Assembly (NCBI GenBank): GCA_026770585.1 | Contig: MU647369.1 | Span: 108,229-119,311 of the forward strand | DNA: 11,083 bases | DNA from: Baffinella frigidus | Taxonomy: Eukaryota > Cryptophyceae > Cryptomonadales > Baffinellaceae | Direction of reading: 5' to 3' | Part shown: in pieces, positions 1 through 7,130 of the stretch | Layout: the number at the start of each line of letters is the position of its first letter | How positions within the stretch are numbered: the first letter of the stretch is position 1 | Program-made: the position numbers and the translations under genes | Notes under the pieces: generated by a model | Database searches by the model: none | The model's input: the letters and a program-made list of their open reading frames with translations, nothing else | What the model was told of the DNA's origin: nothing

Positions 1-106
1 CCCCCTGGTGCTTCTGAACCACCATATGAGCCGTCTCTCGCCCTGAGGCGGGTCCGTCCCATGGCTGCGTCCTCACCCCCCCACCCCCCCCTCTGCACGG
101 AACATG

Positions 107-152
107 CGTTTTCCGCGGCGCGGGGCTCCTTATGAGCGAGGTTCCCCTGTAG
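107..152 (+). mobile_element. Solo right half of CAGGGG-family fold-back element
   Basis: The sequence ends CTCCTTATGAGCGAGG then TTCCCCTGTAG, matching the right terminal inverted repeat of the family seen intact at 966-1128, 1646-1765, 2143-2263 and 4981-5105. No left arm precedes it, so this is a truncated copy. Confidence 0.6.
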
Positions 153-214
153 AGCCTGCCTGGTGCTTCTGAACTGCCCTGTGTGCGGCCTCTCGCCCCG
201 AGGCGGGCCCGTCT

Positions 215-354
215 TTATCCGGGGAAACCTATTTTTCTTTAGTTTGATGGCAAGGAAAATTACTACACAATTCGTTGTTATTAGTAATATCAAAGCATTT
301 ATGTAGTAATTTTCCTTGCCATCAAACTAAAGAAAAATAGGTTTCCCTGGATAA
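215..354. mobile_element. Fold-back insertion (MITE-like) with 53-bp arms
   Basis: The arms 215-267 and 302-354 are complementary with a single mismatch and enclose a 34-nt loop. The ends read TTATCC...GGATAA and are flanked on both sides by GTCT (211-214 and 355-358). Removing the element with one GTCT gives a sequence that aligns without gaps to the other copy of the surrounding direct repeat at 52-70, so that copy acts as an internal empty site. It carries no coding capacity and must be non-autonomous. A 2-bp TA target duplication is an alternative reading of the ends. Confidence 0.75.
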
Positions 355-394
355 GTCTTAGGGCTGCGTCCTGACACCCACCCAACCTATGTAC

Positions 395-545
395 AATTCC
401 TAAACCCCAGATTCTCAACCCTCAACCCTCAACCCCAAATTCTAAACCCCGAACCCTAAACCCTAAACCCTAAACCCTAAACCCCAAACTTTAAAACCCT
501 AAAACCTAAACCCTAAACACTAAACACCAAACCCTAAACCTTTCT
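395..545. repeat. Interstitial telomere-like CCCTAAA tract
   Basis: A C/A-rich tract built from variants of CCCTAAA, with about four perfect consecutive units near 453-484 and degenerate units (CCCCAAA, CCTAAAC, CTCAACC) around them. A second short CCCAAAC-like patch lies at 676-718. CCCTAAA is the complement of the TTTAGGG telomere repeat of plants and many algae. Unique sequence continues on both sides, so this is interstitial and not a chromosome end. Confidence 0.7.
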
Positions 546-549
546 TGAA

Positions 550-602
550 TTAGTACCAGAGGGTGGACTAAACGCACGATTTGGTCAACCCTCTGGTACT
601 AA
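550..602. repeat. Small hairpin with 15-bp perfect arms
   Basis: TTAGTACCAGAGGGT at 550-564 is complementary to 588-602, with partial further pairing inward. It sits between telomere-like repeats and the putative last exon. Like other hairpins in this window it is bounded by TA on both sides, so it may be a very short fold-back element. Confidence 0.55.
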
Positions 603-724
603 ATCGATTAAACGGGGGGCCCAAATCCGGCCTGTGTTCTTAAGTTCTGGTTTCCCACAGCCTAGACACCCTCGTAAAACCCCAAACCCCAAACCCCACA
701 CCCCAAACCCTAACCCCACCGCAG

Positions 725-926
725 ACGCTCTGTCGCGGTGCGCATCACCGTCGAAGAGTCAGCCTCTCCCGACTCTCCCAGCCTCCGCTTCTCGAGCAAC
801 GTGCACCTCGGGCCCGGCTGCGCCGCCGCCGCGCGGCTCTGGGCGGCAGGGGGGGAGGCAGGGGAGGTGGTGCGCGCGGCGGTGTGGGCGGCGATTGACG
901 CGAGGGAGGAGGCGTGTGAAGCGTGA
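725..926 (+). CDS. Putative terminal exon of a gene entering from the left (unknown product)
   Basis: A plausible acceptor (CCCCACCGCAG ending at 724) follows a C-rich intron-like tract. From 726 a frame stays open to a TGA at 924-926, reading RSVAVRITVEE at its start and ending in an Ala-rich helix-like tail with the last residues EEACEA. The composition (GC-rich, Ala/Val/Glu with few rare residues) looks coding, and an AATAAA lies 226 bp past the stop. I do not recognise the protein family; 66 residues of a C-terminus are too few. No start codon is expected here, because the 5' part would be upstream of the window. It could instead be a chance open frame in GC-rich DNA. Confidence 0.4.
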
Positions 927-965
927 CTGGGTGTCTAGAGGGTTCCGCGCTGTACATGTAACACC

Positions 966-1128
966 CTACAGGGGTACCTCGCTCATGAGAAACCGCCCCC
1001 CCCTAGGACCCAACACCTCGCTCATAAGAAACCGCCCCCCCCCCCTAGGACCACCATAGGGCTCAGGCATAGGCCTACTGTAGGGTCATAGGGGTGGGCG
1101 GTTTCTTATGAGCGAGGTACCCCTGTAG
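966..1128. mobile_element. CAGGGG-family fold-back element with duplicated left arm
   Basis: Left arm CTACAGGGGTACCTCGCTC (966 on) pairs with the right arm ending CCCCTGTAG (1128). After the terminal repeat come a C-run and CTAGGACC, then a second partial copy of the left arm (1013-1050), so the element is internally duplicated or nested. The centre carries the family core around GGCCTACTGTAGGG. TA borders both ends, as in the other copies. No open reading frame of its own. Confidence 0.8.
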
Positions 1129-1151
1129 GTTTCGCGGTTTTATGGGTGTCC

Positions 1152-1157
1152 AATAAA
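1152..1157 (+). promoter_or_regulatory. Possible polyadenylation signal AATAAA
   Basis: AATAAA lies 226 bp after the TGA of the putative terminal exon at 725-926, in the same orientation, with the fold-back element 966-1128 between them. If it is used, the element sits inside the 3' untranslated region. A single hexamer is weak evidence. Confidence 0.25.
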
Positions 1158-1221
1158 CTTCATCAATGGCGAAACGGAGGGTGCTGTGCTGCCCGAGGAG
1201 TGGGGGTGCACGTGGTGGTGC

Positions 1222-1329
1222 TATCCCTTAAGTGACCAGTAGGCTCATACGCCCTACCGTAGGGCCCTAGCTAGGTCCAGCCTAGGACCTCAGGCCCCCA
1301 AATTTGGAGGCCTGGTCACTTAAGGGATA
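1222..1329. mobile_element. Second fold-back family, 108 bp, TATCCCTTAAG ends
   Basis: TATCCCTTAAGTGACCAG (1222-1239) is perfectly inverted at 1312-1329. The interior contains palindromic CTACCGTAGGGCC and CCTAGGACC motifs like those in the CAGGGG family, but the terminal repeats differ. TA flanks or starts both ends. It is non-coding. Confidence 0.7.
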
Positions 1330-1391
1330 ACGGCCGCAATGCATTCGATGCAAATGAGACCTGTCTGGTGTGCGCCTTTCTTCACACTGAC

Positions 1392-1500
1392 CCGTCGGAG
1401 GAGAAGGGGGGGGGGGGGCGCAACGCGCCGAAAGCATCGAAAGGCGGGTCAGGGGGGTACCGGTCGCGAAGTCACGCCGGCTGGTGCCTACCCAGGACCT
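1392..1500 (-). repeat. Dispersed repeat, copy 1
   Basis: On the minus strand this region reads GGTAGGCACCAGCCG, then GACTTCGCGACCGGTA, then a long C-run (1406-1419 on plus) and CTCCTCCGACGG. It matches 4122-4230 along about 110 bp with scattered differences. Both copies keep one frame in common (SWVGTSRRDFATG), so either a coding remnant or simple DNA homology is possible. In the 4122 copy the repeat begins at a predicted splice donor. Confidence 0.7.
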
Positions 1501-1645
1501 CGGGCTGAGATTTATTTGCGCCCACGCATCACAAGCACCGCACACGCACCGTGCTGCGTCCGTTAGGTCCTCTCGGTTCTTCGAGCTCCCGCAACTAGGC
1601 GGACAATGGAACTGGTTCTGCAGGATGGCCCTGCTGTATCTCAAG

Positions 1646-1765
1646 TACAGGGCTACCTCGCTCATAAGAAACCGCCCCCCCCCCCTAGGATCATAGGGCC
1701 CTAGGCATGGTCCTACTGTAGGGCCCTGGGGGGAGGCGGTTTCCTATGAGCGAGGTACCCCTGTA
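1646..1765. mobile_element. CAGGGG-family fold-back element
   Basis: Starts TACAGGGCTACCTCGCTC and ends GAGCGAGGTACCCCTGTA; the arms continue inward through CATAAGAAACCGCC, a C-run and CCTAGGAYC. The core GGGCCCTAGGCATGGTCC pairs with CTACTGTAGGGCCC. TA is present at both outer borders. About 120 bp, no coding potential. Confidence 0.85.
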
Positions 1766-1917
1766 TCGCGCCTCCGGTGCGTTGGTCGAGTTCTGAGGCG
1801 GGCGTGTGTGTTGAGGACAGGCGTCGCAGAGGATGCACCAGGAGGACTCTGTGCACGCGCTCTGCTCTATGATACGAGGGGTCCACTTAGTTCAGGGTGC
1901 CGCAGGGTACAAGAGGG

Positions 1918-2026
1918 TACAGGGGTACCTCACACATAAGAAACCGCCCCCCCCCCTAGGACCACCGTAGGGCCCTAGGCATAGTCCTACTGTAGGGCCC
2001 TAGGGGGGGGCGGTTTCTTATGTACA
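1918..2026. mobile_element. CAGGGG-family fold-back element, right end degraded
   Basis: The left end TACAGGGGTACCTCACACA is intact, with a variant CACACAT in place of CGCTCAT. The right arm pairs only as far as GGTTTCTTATGTAC and then runs into unrelated sequence without the terminal CCCCTGTA. A degraded member. Confidence 0.75.
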
Positions 2027-2072
2027 CGGGTCATGATTCTGGCGTGTCCCCTGAGGACCTGTGCCATACATG

Positions 2073-2142
2073 GGGTACCTCGCACATAAGAAAGCGCCTT
2101 CCCCTAGGAGCCTACAGTAGGCCTATGCCGAGGGCCCTACGA
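2073..2142. mobile_element. Partial CAGGGG-family element (left half and core)
   Basis: GGGGTACCTCGCACATAAG followed by a short C-run, CCTAGGAGCC and CTACAGTAGGCCTATG matches the left arm and core of the family. The right arm is missing; a complete element begins directly after it at 2143. Confidence 0.65.
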
Positions 2143-2263
2143 TACAGGGTTACCTCGCTCATAAGTAAGCGCACCCCCCCTAGGACCACCATAGGACCCT
2201 AGGCATAGGCCTACTGTAGGGTCCTACAAGGGGACGGTTTCTTATGAGCGAGGTACCCCTGTA
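2143..2263. mobile_element. CAGGGG-family fold-back element, intact
   Basis: Starts TACAGGGTTACCTCGCTC and ends GAGCGAGGTACCCCTGTA. The interior arms include AAGCGCACCCCCCCTAGGACC and a core with AGGCATAGGCCTACTGTAGG. TA borders both ends. 121 bp, non-coding. Confidence 0.85.
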
Positions 2264-2306
2264 GTCCTGGGGGGGGGGGGCGTTTTCTTATGAGCGAGGT
2301 ACATGT
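2264..2306. mobile_element. Solo right arm of CAGGGG-family element
   Basis: Directly after the intact copy comes a run of 12 G, then CGTTTTCTTATGAGCGAGG and TACATGTACC. This is a second right arm with a changed tip, and it abuts the start of a direct repeat (2299-2371). Confidence 0.6.
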
Positions 2307-2652
2307 ACCCCAGTACTCAACACGCAACCTCTAGACAATCCAACATCGCGCAGAGCAAATCCTACGGGGCCTACGGGGAGGGATGGCGGGAGAGAACTGC
2401 GGTGCCGCGTGGCGCCCGTGGTCCCGCGTCAGCCCAGAATTCGAGTCTGGGGGCCAGAATTAGTCAACTAGGCCCGGGGTGAAACCGTTTGTTTGGAGTA
2501 AAGCGACTCCACGGGCTTTGAGCGTACCGCCTAGAGCCACATGTAATTTCAGTGCCAGGCCCACCAATCCTTCTGAAAGGACATGTACCTCTGTACTCAA
2601 CACGCAACCTCTAGACAATCCAACATCGCGCAGAGCCAATCCTGCGGGGCCT
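2299..2652 (+). repeat. Direct repeat of about 73 bp (2299-2371 and 2578-2652)
   Basis: Both copies start at ACATGTACC and contain GTACTCAACACGCAACCTC, AGACAATCCAACATCGCGCA and GGGGCCTRC, with only a few differences. The 200 bp between them is unrelated. One copy abuts a fold-back arm. The arrangement resembles the exon-edge duplications farther right, but no exon can be recognised here. Confidence 0.75.
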
Positions 2653-2833
2653 GCTGAGCAACAAACAGCACTTGCGTACTGTATTTGATACAACTTCCTA
2701 TGAAGGCTCCAACCACGCAGCATCTCCTTTCCCCGCGAAAGGCGTTGCTTAAGTTGCGAGGCTAGGAGCAAGCCCCCCGTGCGGTGTGAGGCTCCCAGAG
2801 AGCAGCCGCGCCATGCCGCACCCTGCGCTGCGC
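2372..2833. other. No gene supported
   Basis: Apart from the second copy of the 73-bp direct repeat, I see no gene in this stretch. Short open frames occur on both strands (about 100 codons on minus at 2460-2771, 69 on plus) but they resemble no family I know and overlap each other antisense. It is the downstream flank of the minus-strand PDZ gene and may contain its 3' untranslated region. Confidence 0.5.
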
Positions 2834-3775
2834 TCAGCGCAGCAGGTCAGCGAGTGCGGCGGGGTCGGGCGCGAGGATGACAGTGCGCCGCTGCCCGCCA
2901 TCGAGCTCGAGAGTGATGGTGGCCCCAATCTTCCCGCGCAGCATCGCCTCGATGTCCCCCCCCGCAGCCTCCCCCAGCGGCTGCCCGTTCACCGCCACCA
3001 CCACGTCCCCCTCGTCGCAGGCGCCCTGCCGTGCGCAAGGGCTCCGCGCGGCCACCGCCTTGACGCGCCACGACCCGCGCGGCCCTGCCCCCTCCCCAAC
3101 CTGCTCCAACACGATCCCCGCCTCCACAAGCACGTCTTTTGCCCGAGAGGCGGACGACACCGTCTGCGGCGCCTGCGTGCTGCTCGCCACTCTGTTCGCC
3201 GCGCCGCCCGTCCCGCTTGGTGCCGTCGCAGCCGGTTCGGAATGCGCAGGCTGCTGCTGGACAGAGACAAGGTTCTGCACCGCCGGAGGCCCGATAGACA
3301 CGAGGTTCTGCACCGCCGGAGGTCCAAGAGAGACGAGGTTCTGCACCGTGTTCTGCTGCTGCTCTGCCGACGCCGCCCTGAAGGGCTGGATCGGCGGAGG
3401 GTCCACTGAAGCCTTCCTGAAGAGCTGCGTAGGGCTCCCGAAGAGCGCGCTTGGGCTCCCAGACGCTGATGGCGCGTCCACGACGATGGAAGTCGGGATG
3501 GCGTCCTTGAGCTCCTCATAGTCGTCGTCTTCCCCCGCACACACGTTCCCGAAACCGCAAATTAGCTTGACGGCGGATATGAAGATGCAAACCAGGGACA
3601 GGAGCACGGAGAAGAAGATCACCACATTCGCGCGATGAAACCCCATCCCGACGTCTGGTTGCCAGACGACTAGCGAGACGACCACGAGACAGAGGGAGAC
3701 CGTCAAGCCCATCGAGCAGCATATCTCCCCGCGGTCCAGGTTGAAGATCGGGATCGAGTCTCTGAACGACGGCAT
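2834..3775 (-). CDS. Two-pass membrane protein with C-terminal PDZ-like domain
   Basis: Intronless 313-residue frame, ATG at 3775-3773 and TGA at 2836-2834. Visible parts in order: a short N-terminus; hydrophobic segments at about residues 22-38 and 51-75, probably two membrane helices; an acidic cluster GEDDDYEEL (81-89); a Ser/Pro/Gln-rich linker holding an 11-residue repeat VQNLVS(L/I)GPPA in 2.6 copies (144-172); and a C-terminal region from about 213 to 300 that looks like a PDZ domain, with the signature EGDVVVAVNGQPL (255-267) followed by a helix and a final TITLEL strand. PDZ domains bind protein C-termini, so a membrane-tethered scaffold or sorting adaptor is a fair inference; the exact role is unknown. 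Codon-scale GC bias and the domain boundaries argue that this strand is the real one, although two antisense frames are also long. Its start lies 198 bp from a divergent predicted start. Confidence 0.75.
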   Translation of the reverse strand: MPSFRDSIPIFNLDRGEICCSMGLTVSLCLVVVSLVVWQPDVGMGFHRANVVIFFSVLLSLVCIFISAVKLICGFGNVCAGEDDDYEELKDAIPTSIVVDAPSASGSPSALFGSPTQLFRKASVDPPPIQPFRAASAEQQQNTVQNLVSLGPPAVQNLVSIGPPAVQNLVSVQQQPAHSEPAATAPSGTGGAANRVASSTQAPQTVSSASRAKDVLVEAGIVLEQVGEGAGPRGSWRVKAVAARSPCARQGACDEGDVVVAVNGQPLGEAAGGDIEAMLRGKIGATITLELDGGQRRTVILAPDPAALADLLR

Positions 3776-3972
3776 CCCACCTTATCCACCCCCCTTGTTT
3801 CCCTCCAGCAGCCCTTCGTCCCCGCCCGCCGACCTCCCCAATTTAGCCACCTCAAAAGTCCAAAAGTTGCCACCACATCAACTTCAAAAGTCCATAAGTT
3901 GCCACCAAATCAACTGGTTAAGACAGTCATCTGGCTTTTAGACGTCCCGTCCTGAACATCGTTCTGAACATC
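3776..3972. promoter_or_regulatory. Divergent intergenic region with 32-bp tandem duplication
   Basis: The spacer between the minus-strand PDZ gene and the plus-strand predicted first exon is 197 bp and relatively pyrimidine-rich near 3785-3840. A 32-bp unit beginning TCAAAAGTCC occurs twice in tandem (3852-3883, 3884-3915) with two mismatches; each unit contains AAGTTGCCACCA and ATCAACT. No TATA box is obvious. A shared bidirectional promoter is an inference from the head-to-head arrangement. Confidence 0.45.
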
Positions 3973-4131
3973 ATGCCGAGGCTCGCGGAGATGGCCAGGC
4001 CGCTCGCCTCTCGCCTCAGACCCCGCATCGTGGACCTTCAGACCACTGCCCGGCCTGCCCAGCGCCGGAAGCAGGCCCACTCGATAAGCCTGCTGCCTCC
4101 TCGCGGAATCCCGAGGCTTGCGGGATCCTGG
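3973..4131 (+). CDS. Patatin-like gene, predicted exon 1 (start codon, presequence)
   Basis: ATG at 3973 opens a frame of 53 codons, MPRLAEMARPLASRLRP onward, ending RLAGSW before a donor GTAGGC at 4132. The segment is rich in Arg, Ala and Leu and holds only one Glu and one Asp, like a mitochondrial or plastid targeting peptide. It ends in phase 0, which fits the acceptor at 4413. The assignment rests on phase and on the lack of any in-frame ATG in exon 2, so it is weaker than the other exons. A second ATG in frame at 3991 is an alternative start. Confidence 0.4.
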
Positions 4132-7060
4132 GTAGGCACCAGCCGAAGGGACTTCGCGACCGGTATCGCCCTGACCGCCTCTCGACGCTTTCGGCGCGTT
4201 GCATTTCCCCCCCCCTTTCTCCTCCAACGGAACAGTGCAAAAAAACTGTCGCCTGTCCCACGAGGCACTCCTTCGGCCTCGTGAGAAAAAGAAAATGCTC
4301 TGCGTACATTTAGAAAAGCCCTGAGCCACTGTCTCCCACCAAGCGCCCCCCTATGTGTCGCTGCAGCACAGGACACAAAAAACGCAGGGCGAACTTTCAT
4401 CCTTGGCCTCCAGGGCTGCAACTTACGACGTTGGCGCGATGCAGCCGCTGCAGGCGCGAGGACGCCGGCGACGCGCGACGTGTCGTTCTCCGGGTCGGGC
4501 CTGCTGGTCCCGTACCACCTGGGGGTCGCGAGCGTGCTACAGGCCGAGGGGATCATCACCGAGCACTCACGGTCCCGCCCAACACACACAGGGTTGCATG
4601 GGGGGTTCTTCGAACGTCAATTGTCCAAGTGTTTTAACACTTTGTTAGTGGGTAAGCCCACTTCGGACTCCTGGTGGACAGCAGTATCTGTCAGCCCTCC
4701 GAGATGGCCCAAATAGTGTTCTGGATATATTTTTCAAAGGTCGATTTTTGGTTCCTACGGATAAGGTAACGGAAATTCAGGCTCTCAGCGCCCGATAATC
4801 CCTGCGTAGACCGCTGTGTGGCTGGTAACACGAAAATGAACATTACACAGGGATGTGTTATAGAGCCAATGTGGTAGGAAGTCCATTTTTCAGACTTTGA
4901 AAAATCAGGCCTGGAAAAGGGATTTGATCCGCTTCAGGGCCCAGAAAAGCCCATCAGGGCTGGAGGATTGCGTAACGAACTACAGGGGTACCTACCTCCC
5001 GTGTAAGAAACTGGACCCCCCTAGGACCCTACAGTAGAAGTATGGGTGGGACCATATGGTGGTCCTAGGGGGGTGCCGCTTTCTTATGAGCGAGGTACCC
5101 CTGTAGCCCTGGGAGGTAGCTCAAATTGTGCTGTTGAACAGAAATCCTAAAAGTTGATTTTGGTATAAAATGTGACAACTTAAGTCGCAGAGACCCCAGA
5201 TTTCGGGTCTCCGCAAGGTGAAAAGAACATGTTCCAAGGCCTTGAGTGAGTCACCTCCCAGGGCTGGTGGATCCTACCGCCTTCTTATCCACTTCGCGTT
5301 CAAAATGCACACATCGTGAATGCTCCCATGCCTCCCGGTCCAAGCGCCGTGCCCGAAAGTCAACATCTCGCATCACCTCTCCCCAAAGTCAACACCCCGG
5401 GTCAACTTTCGCACCTTTGGCAACTTTCGCAGGTTCGCGGGGGCGTCGGGCGGGTCGATCGCGGCGGCGTCGCTCGGGGGCGGAGTTCCCATCCCGAAGA
5501 CGATGGAGCTGCTGCGCTCTATGACTGGTGCGCGCCCTGAAACCCGAAACCCGAAACGCAGACCTTATCTCAGAAAACGATTTCTAAAACTCGTTCTCTT
5601 AAGTCAATTCCCCTATCAATTTGTCAACTTATGCGGAGAGTAAAGAATAAGTTGACGAATTTGTAGGGGGGCTGACTTAAGAAAACGAGTTTTAGAACTC
5701 GTTTTCTGAGATAAGACCCGAAAGCCCCAACCCCCGAACCTCAGCCCCCAAACCATCCCATCCCGAAGACGATGGAGCCGCTGCACTCGATGACTGGTGC
5801 GCGCCCTGAACCCCCAACCCCCACACCCCAAACCTCAAACCCCAAACCCCACACCCCAAACTTCAAACCCCAAACCCAAAACCTCAAACCCCGAACCTCA
5901 AACCCCAAACCCCAAACCTCAAACCCCAAACTCCAAACCCCAAACCCCGAACCTCAAACCCCAAACCCCACACCCCGAACCTCAAACCCCAAACCCCAAA
6001 CCCCAAACCTCAAACCCCAAACCTCAACCCCCAAACCCCGAACCTCAAACCCCAAACCCCGAACCTCAAACCCCGAACCCCAGACCTCAGACCCAAAAAC
6101 CACACCCCAAAACCCTAACACCCAAAACCCAAAACCCAAAACCCAAAACCCAAAACCCAAAACCCAAAACCCCCGGCTCTCGCACGAACACTTTCACAAG
6201 CCGAGGCTCCCGCGCGAGTGTGCGTGGGTTCGATCTCATCCAGACGAGCATTTTCCGAAAATACGATTTTAAAAGTATTTTCAACGAAAATTACTACATA
6301 ATTGGCCTGTACTTTTTAAAATGGTCACGTCCGTGTAGCAACTTTTGTTGCAAATCGGTTCGGTGGTCCCCGAAATCGTATTTTCGGAAAATACTCGCCG
6401 CGATTAGATCCGTAATAAACGCTTTGTATCTCTCTCTCTGCAGCGGAGCTCAGGGAGAAGGGCGCGTGGCTGAACATGGAAAGAGCGCTGCGGCGAGTGC
6501 TACAAGAGGTCATCGACGATGAATCGTCGATATTTTTTTACGCATCGTCGATAATATATCTCGCATAAATCGTCGATAATATATAACACATTTTACAAGC
6601 GCATTATTTATCTCTCTCTCTGCACCGGAGCTGCGCGAGAATGGCGCGTGGCTGAACATGGAAAGGTTCCAGGGCAATGGATAAGATTCTAGTACAGATC
6701 GTTTGGATAGACTGTATCCGTGAAGCCCCCGGTGGCTGCTAAGTGGGTATCTCTCTCCCTGCACCGGAGCTCAGGGAGAAGGGCGCGTGGCTGAACATGG
6801 AAAGAGCTTTGCGGCCCGTGCTACAAGAGGTCATCGACGATAAATCGTCGATGAGTCGTCGATAATATATTCCAAGCACATTTTATCTCTCCCTCCGCAT
6901 TTTATAAACGTATTTTATCTCTCTCTCTGCTGAGGAACTGCGCGAGAAAGGCACGTGGCTGAACATTGAAAGAGCGCTGCTGCGCGTGCTGGGAGAGGTC
7001 GTCGACGATAAACGCATTCCATAAACGCATTTTGCAGGATCCTGGGTAGGCACTCACTGA

Positions 7061-7130
<70 letters not shown>

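Larger units (their letters stand above)
4..385 (+). repeat. Direct repeat of about 80 bp, second copy split by an insertion
   Basis: The stretch 4-88 (starting CCTGGTGCTTCTGAAC and running through a GAGGCGGG block to GGCTGCGTCCT) recurs at 159-214, and resumes at 355-385 after an inserted hairpin element. Between the two copies lies a right half of the CAGGGG fold-back family (107-152). Both copies start with CCTG followed by GTGCTT, which would suit an exon end plus donor, but the exon cannot be followed because it would lie left of the window. The role is unknown; part of a repeat-rich intron is the likeliest reading. Confidence 0.65.

Noticed and set aside
395-545. A chromosome end (telomere)
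   Set aside because: Only about four perfect CCCTAAA units occur, surrounded by degenerate ones, and unique or coding sequence lies on both sides.
1282-1665. A 127-codon minus-strand gene
   Set aside because: It spans parts of a fold-back element and a dispersed repeat, has no recognisable domain, and its matching piece elsewhere lies in a predicted intron.
2877-3521. Plus-strand frames of 207-214 codons opposite the PDZ gene
   Set aside because: They are antisense shadows of the minus-strand frame. Only the minus strand shows membrane segments and a PDZ-like domain.
3910-4589. Minus-strand frames of 97-183 codons opposite exons 1-2
   Set aside because: They overlap one another in different frames, show no family features, and are antisense to the conserved patatin segment.
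5772-6522. Plus-strand frames of 166 and 241 codons with Pro-Asn-Pro-Lys-Pro-Gln repeats
   Set aside because: The 7-nt period of the CCCAAAC array keeps all frames open; the protein-like repeat is a by-product, and the frames run into an unrelated element.
6427-7009. A set of mutually exclusive alternative exons
   Set aside because: Three of the four copies lack an AG acceptor and all lack the 3' end with a donor, so decayed duplicates fit better. Copy 1 alone remains worth testing.
6915-7130. Arg-Glu repeat frame on minus
   Set aside because: It is the translation of the TC microsatellite.
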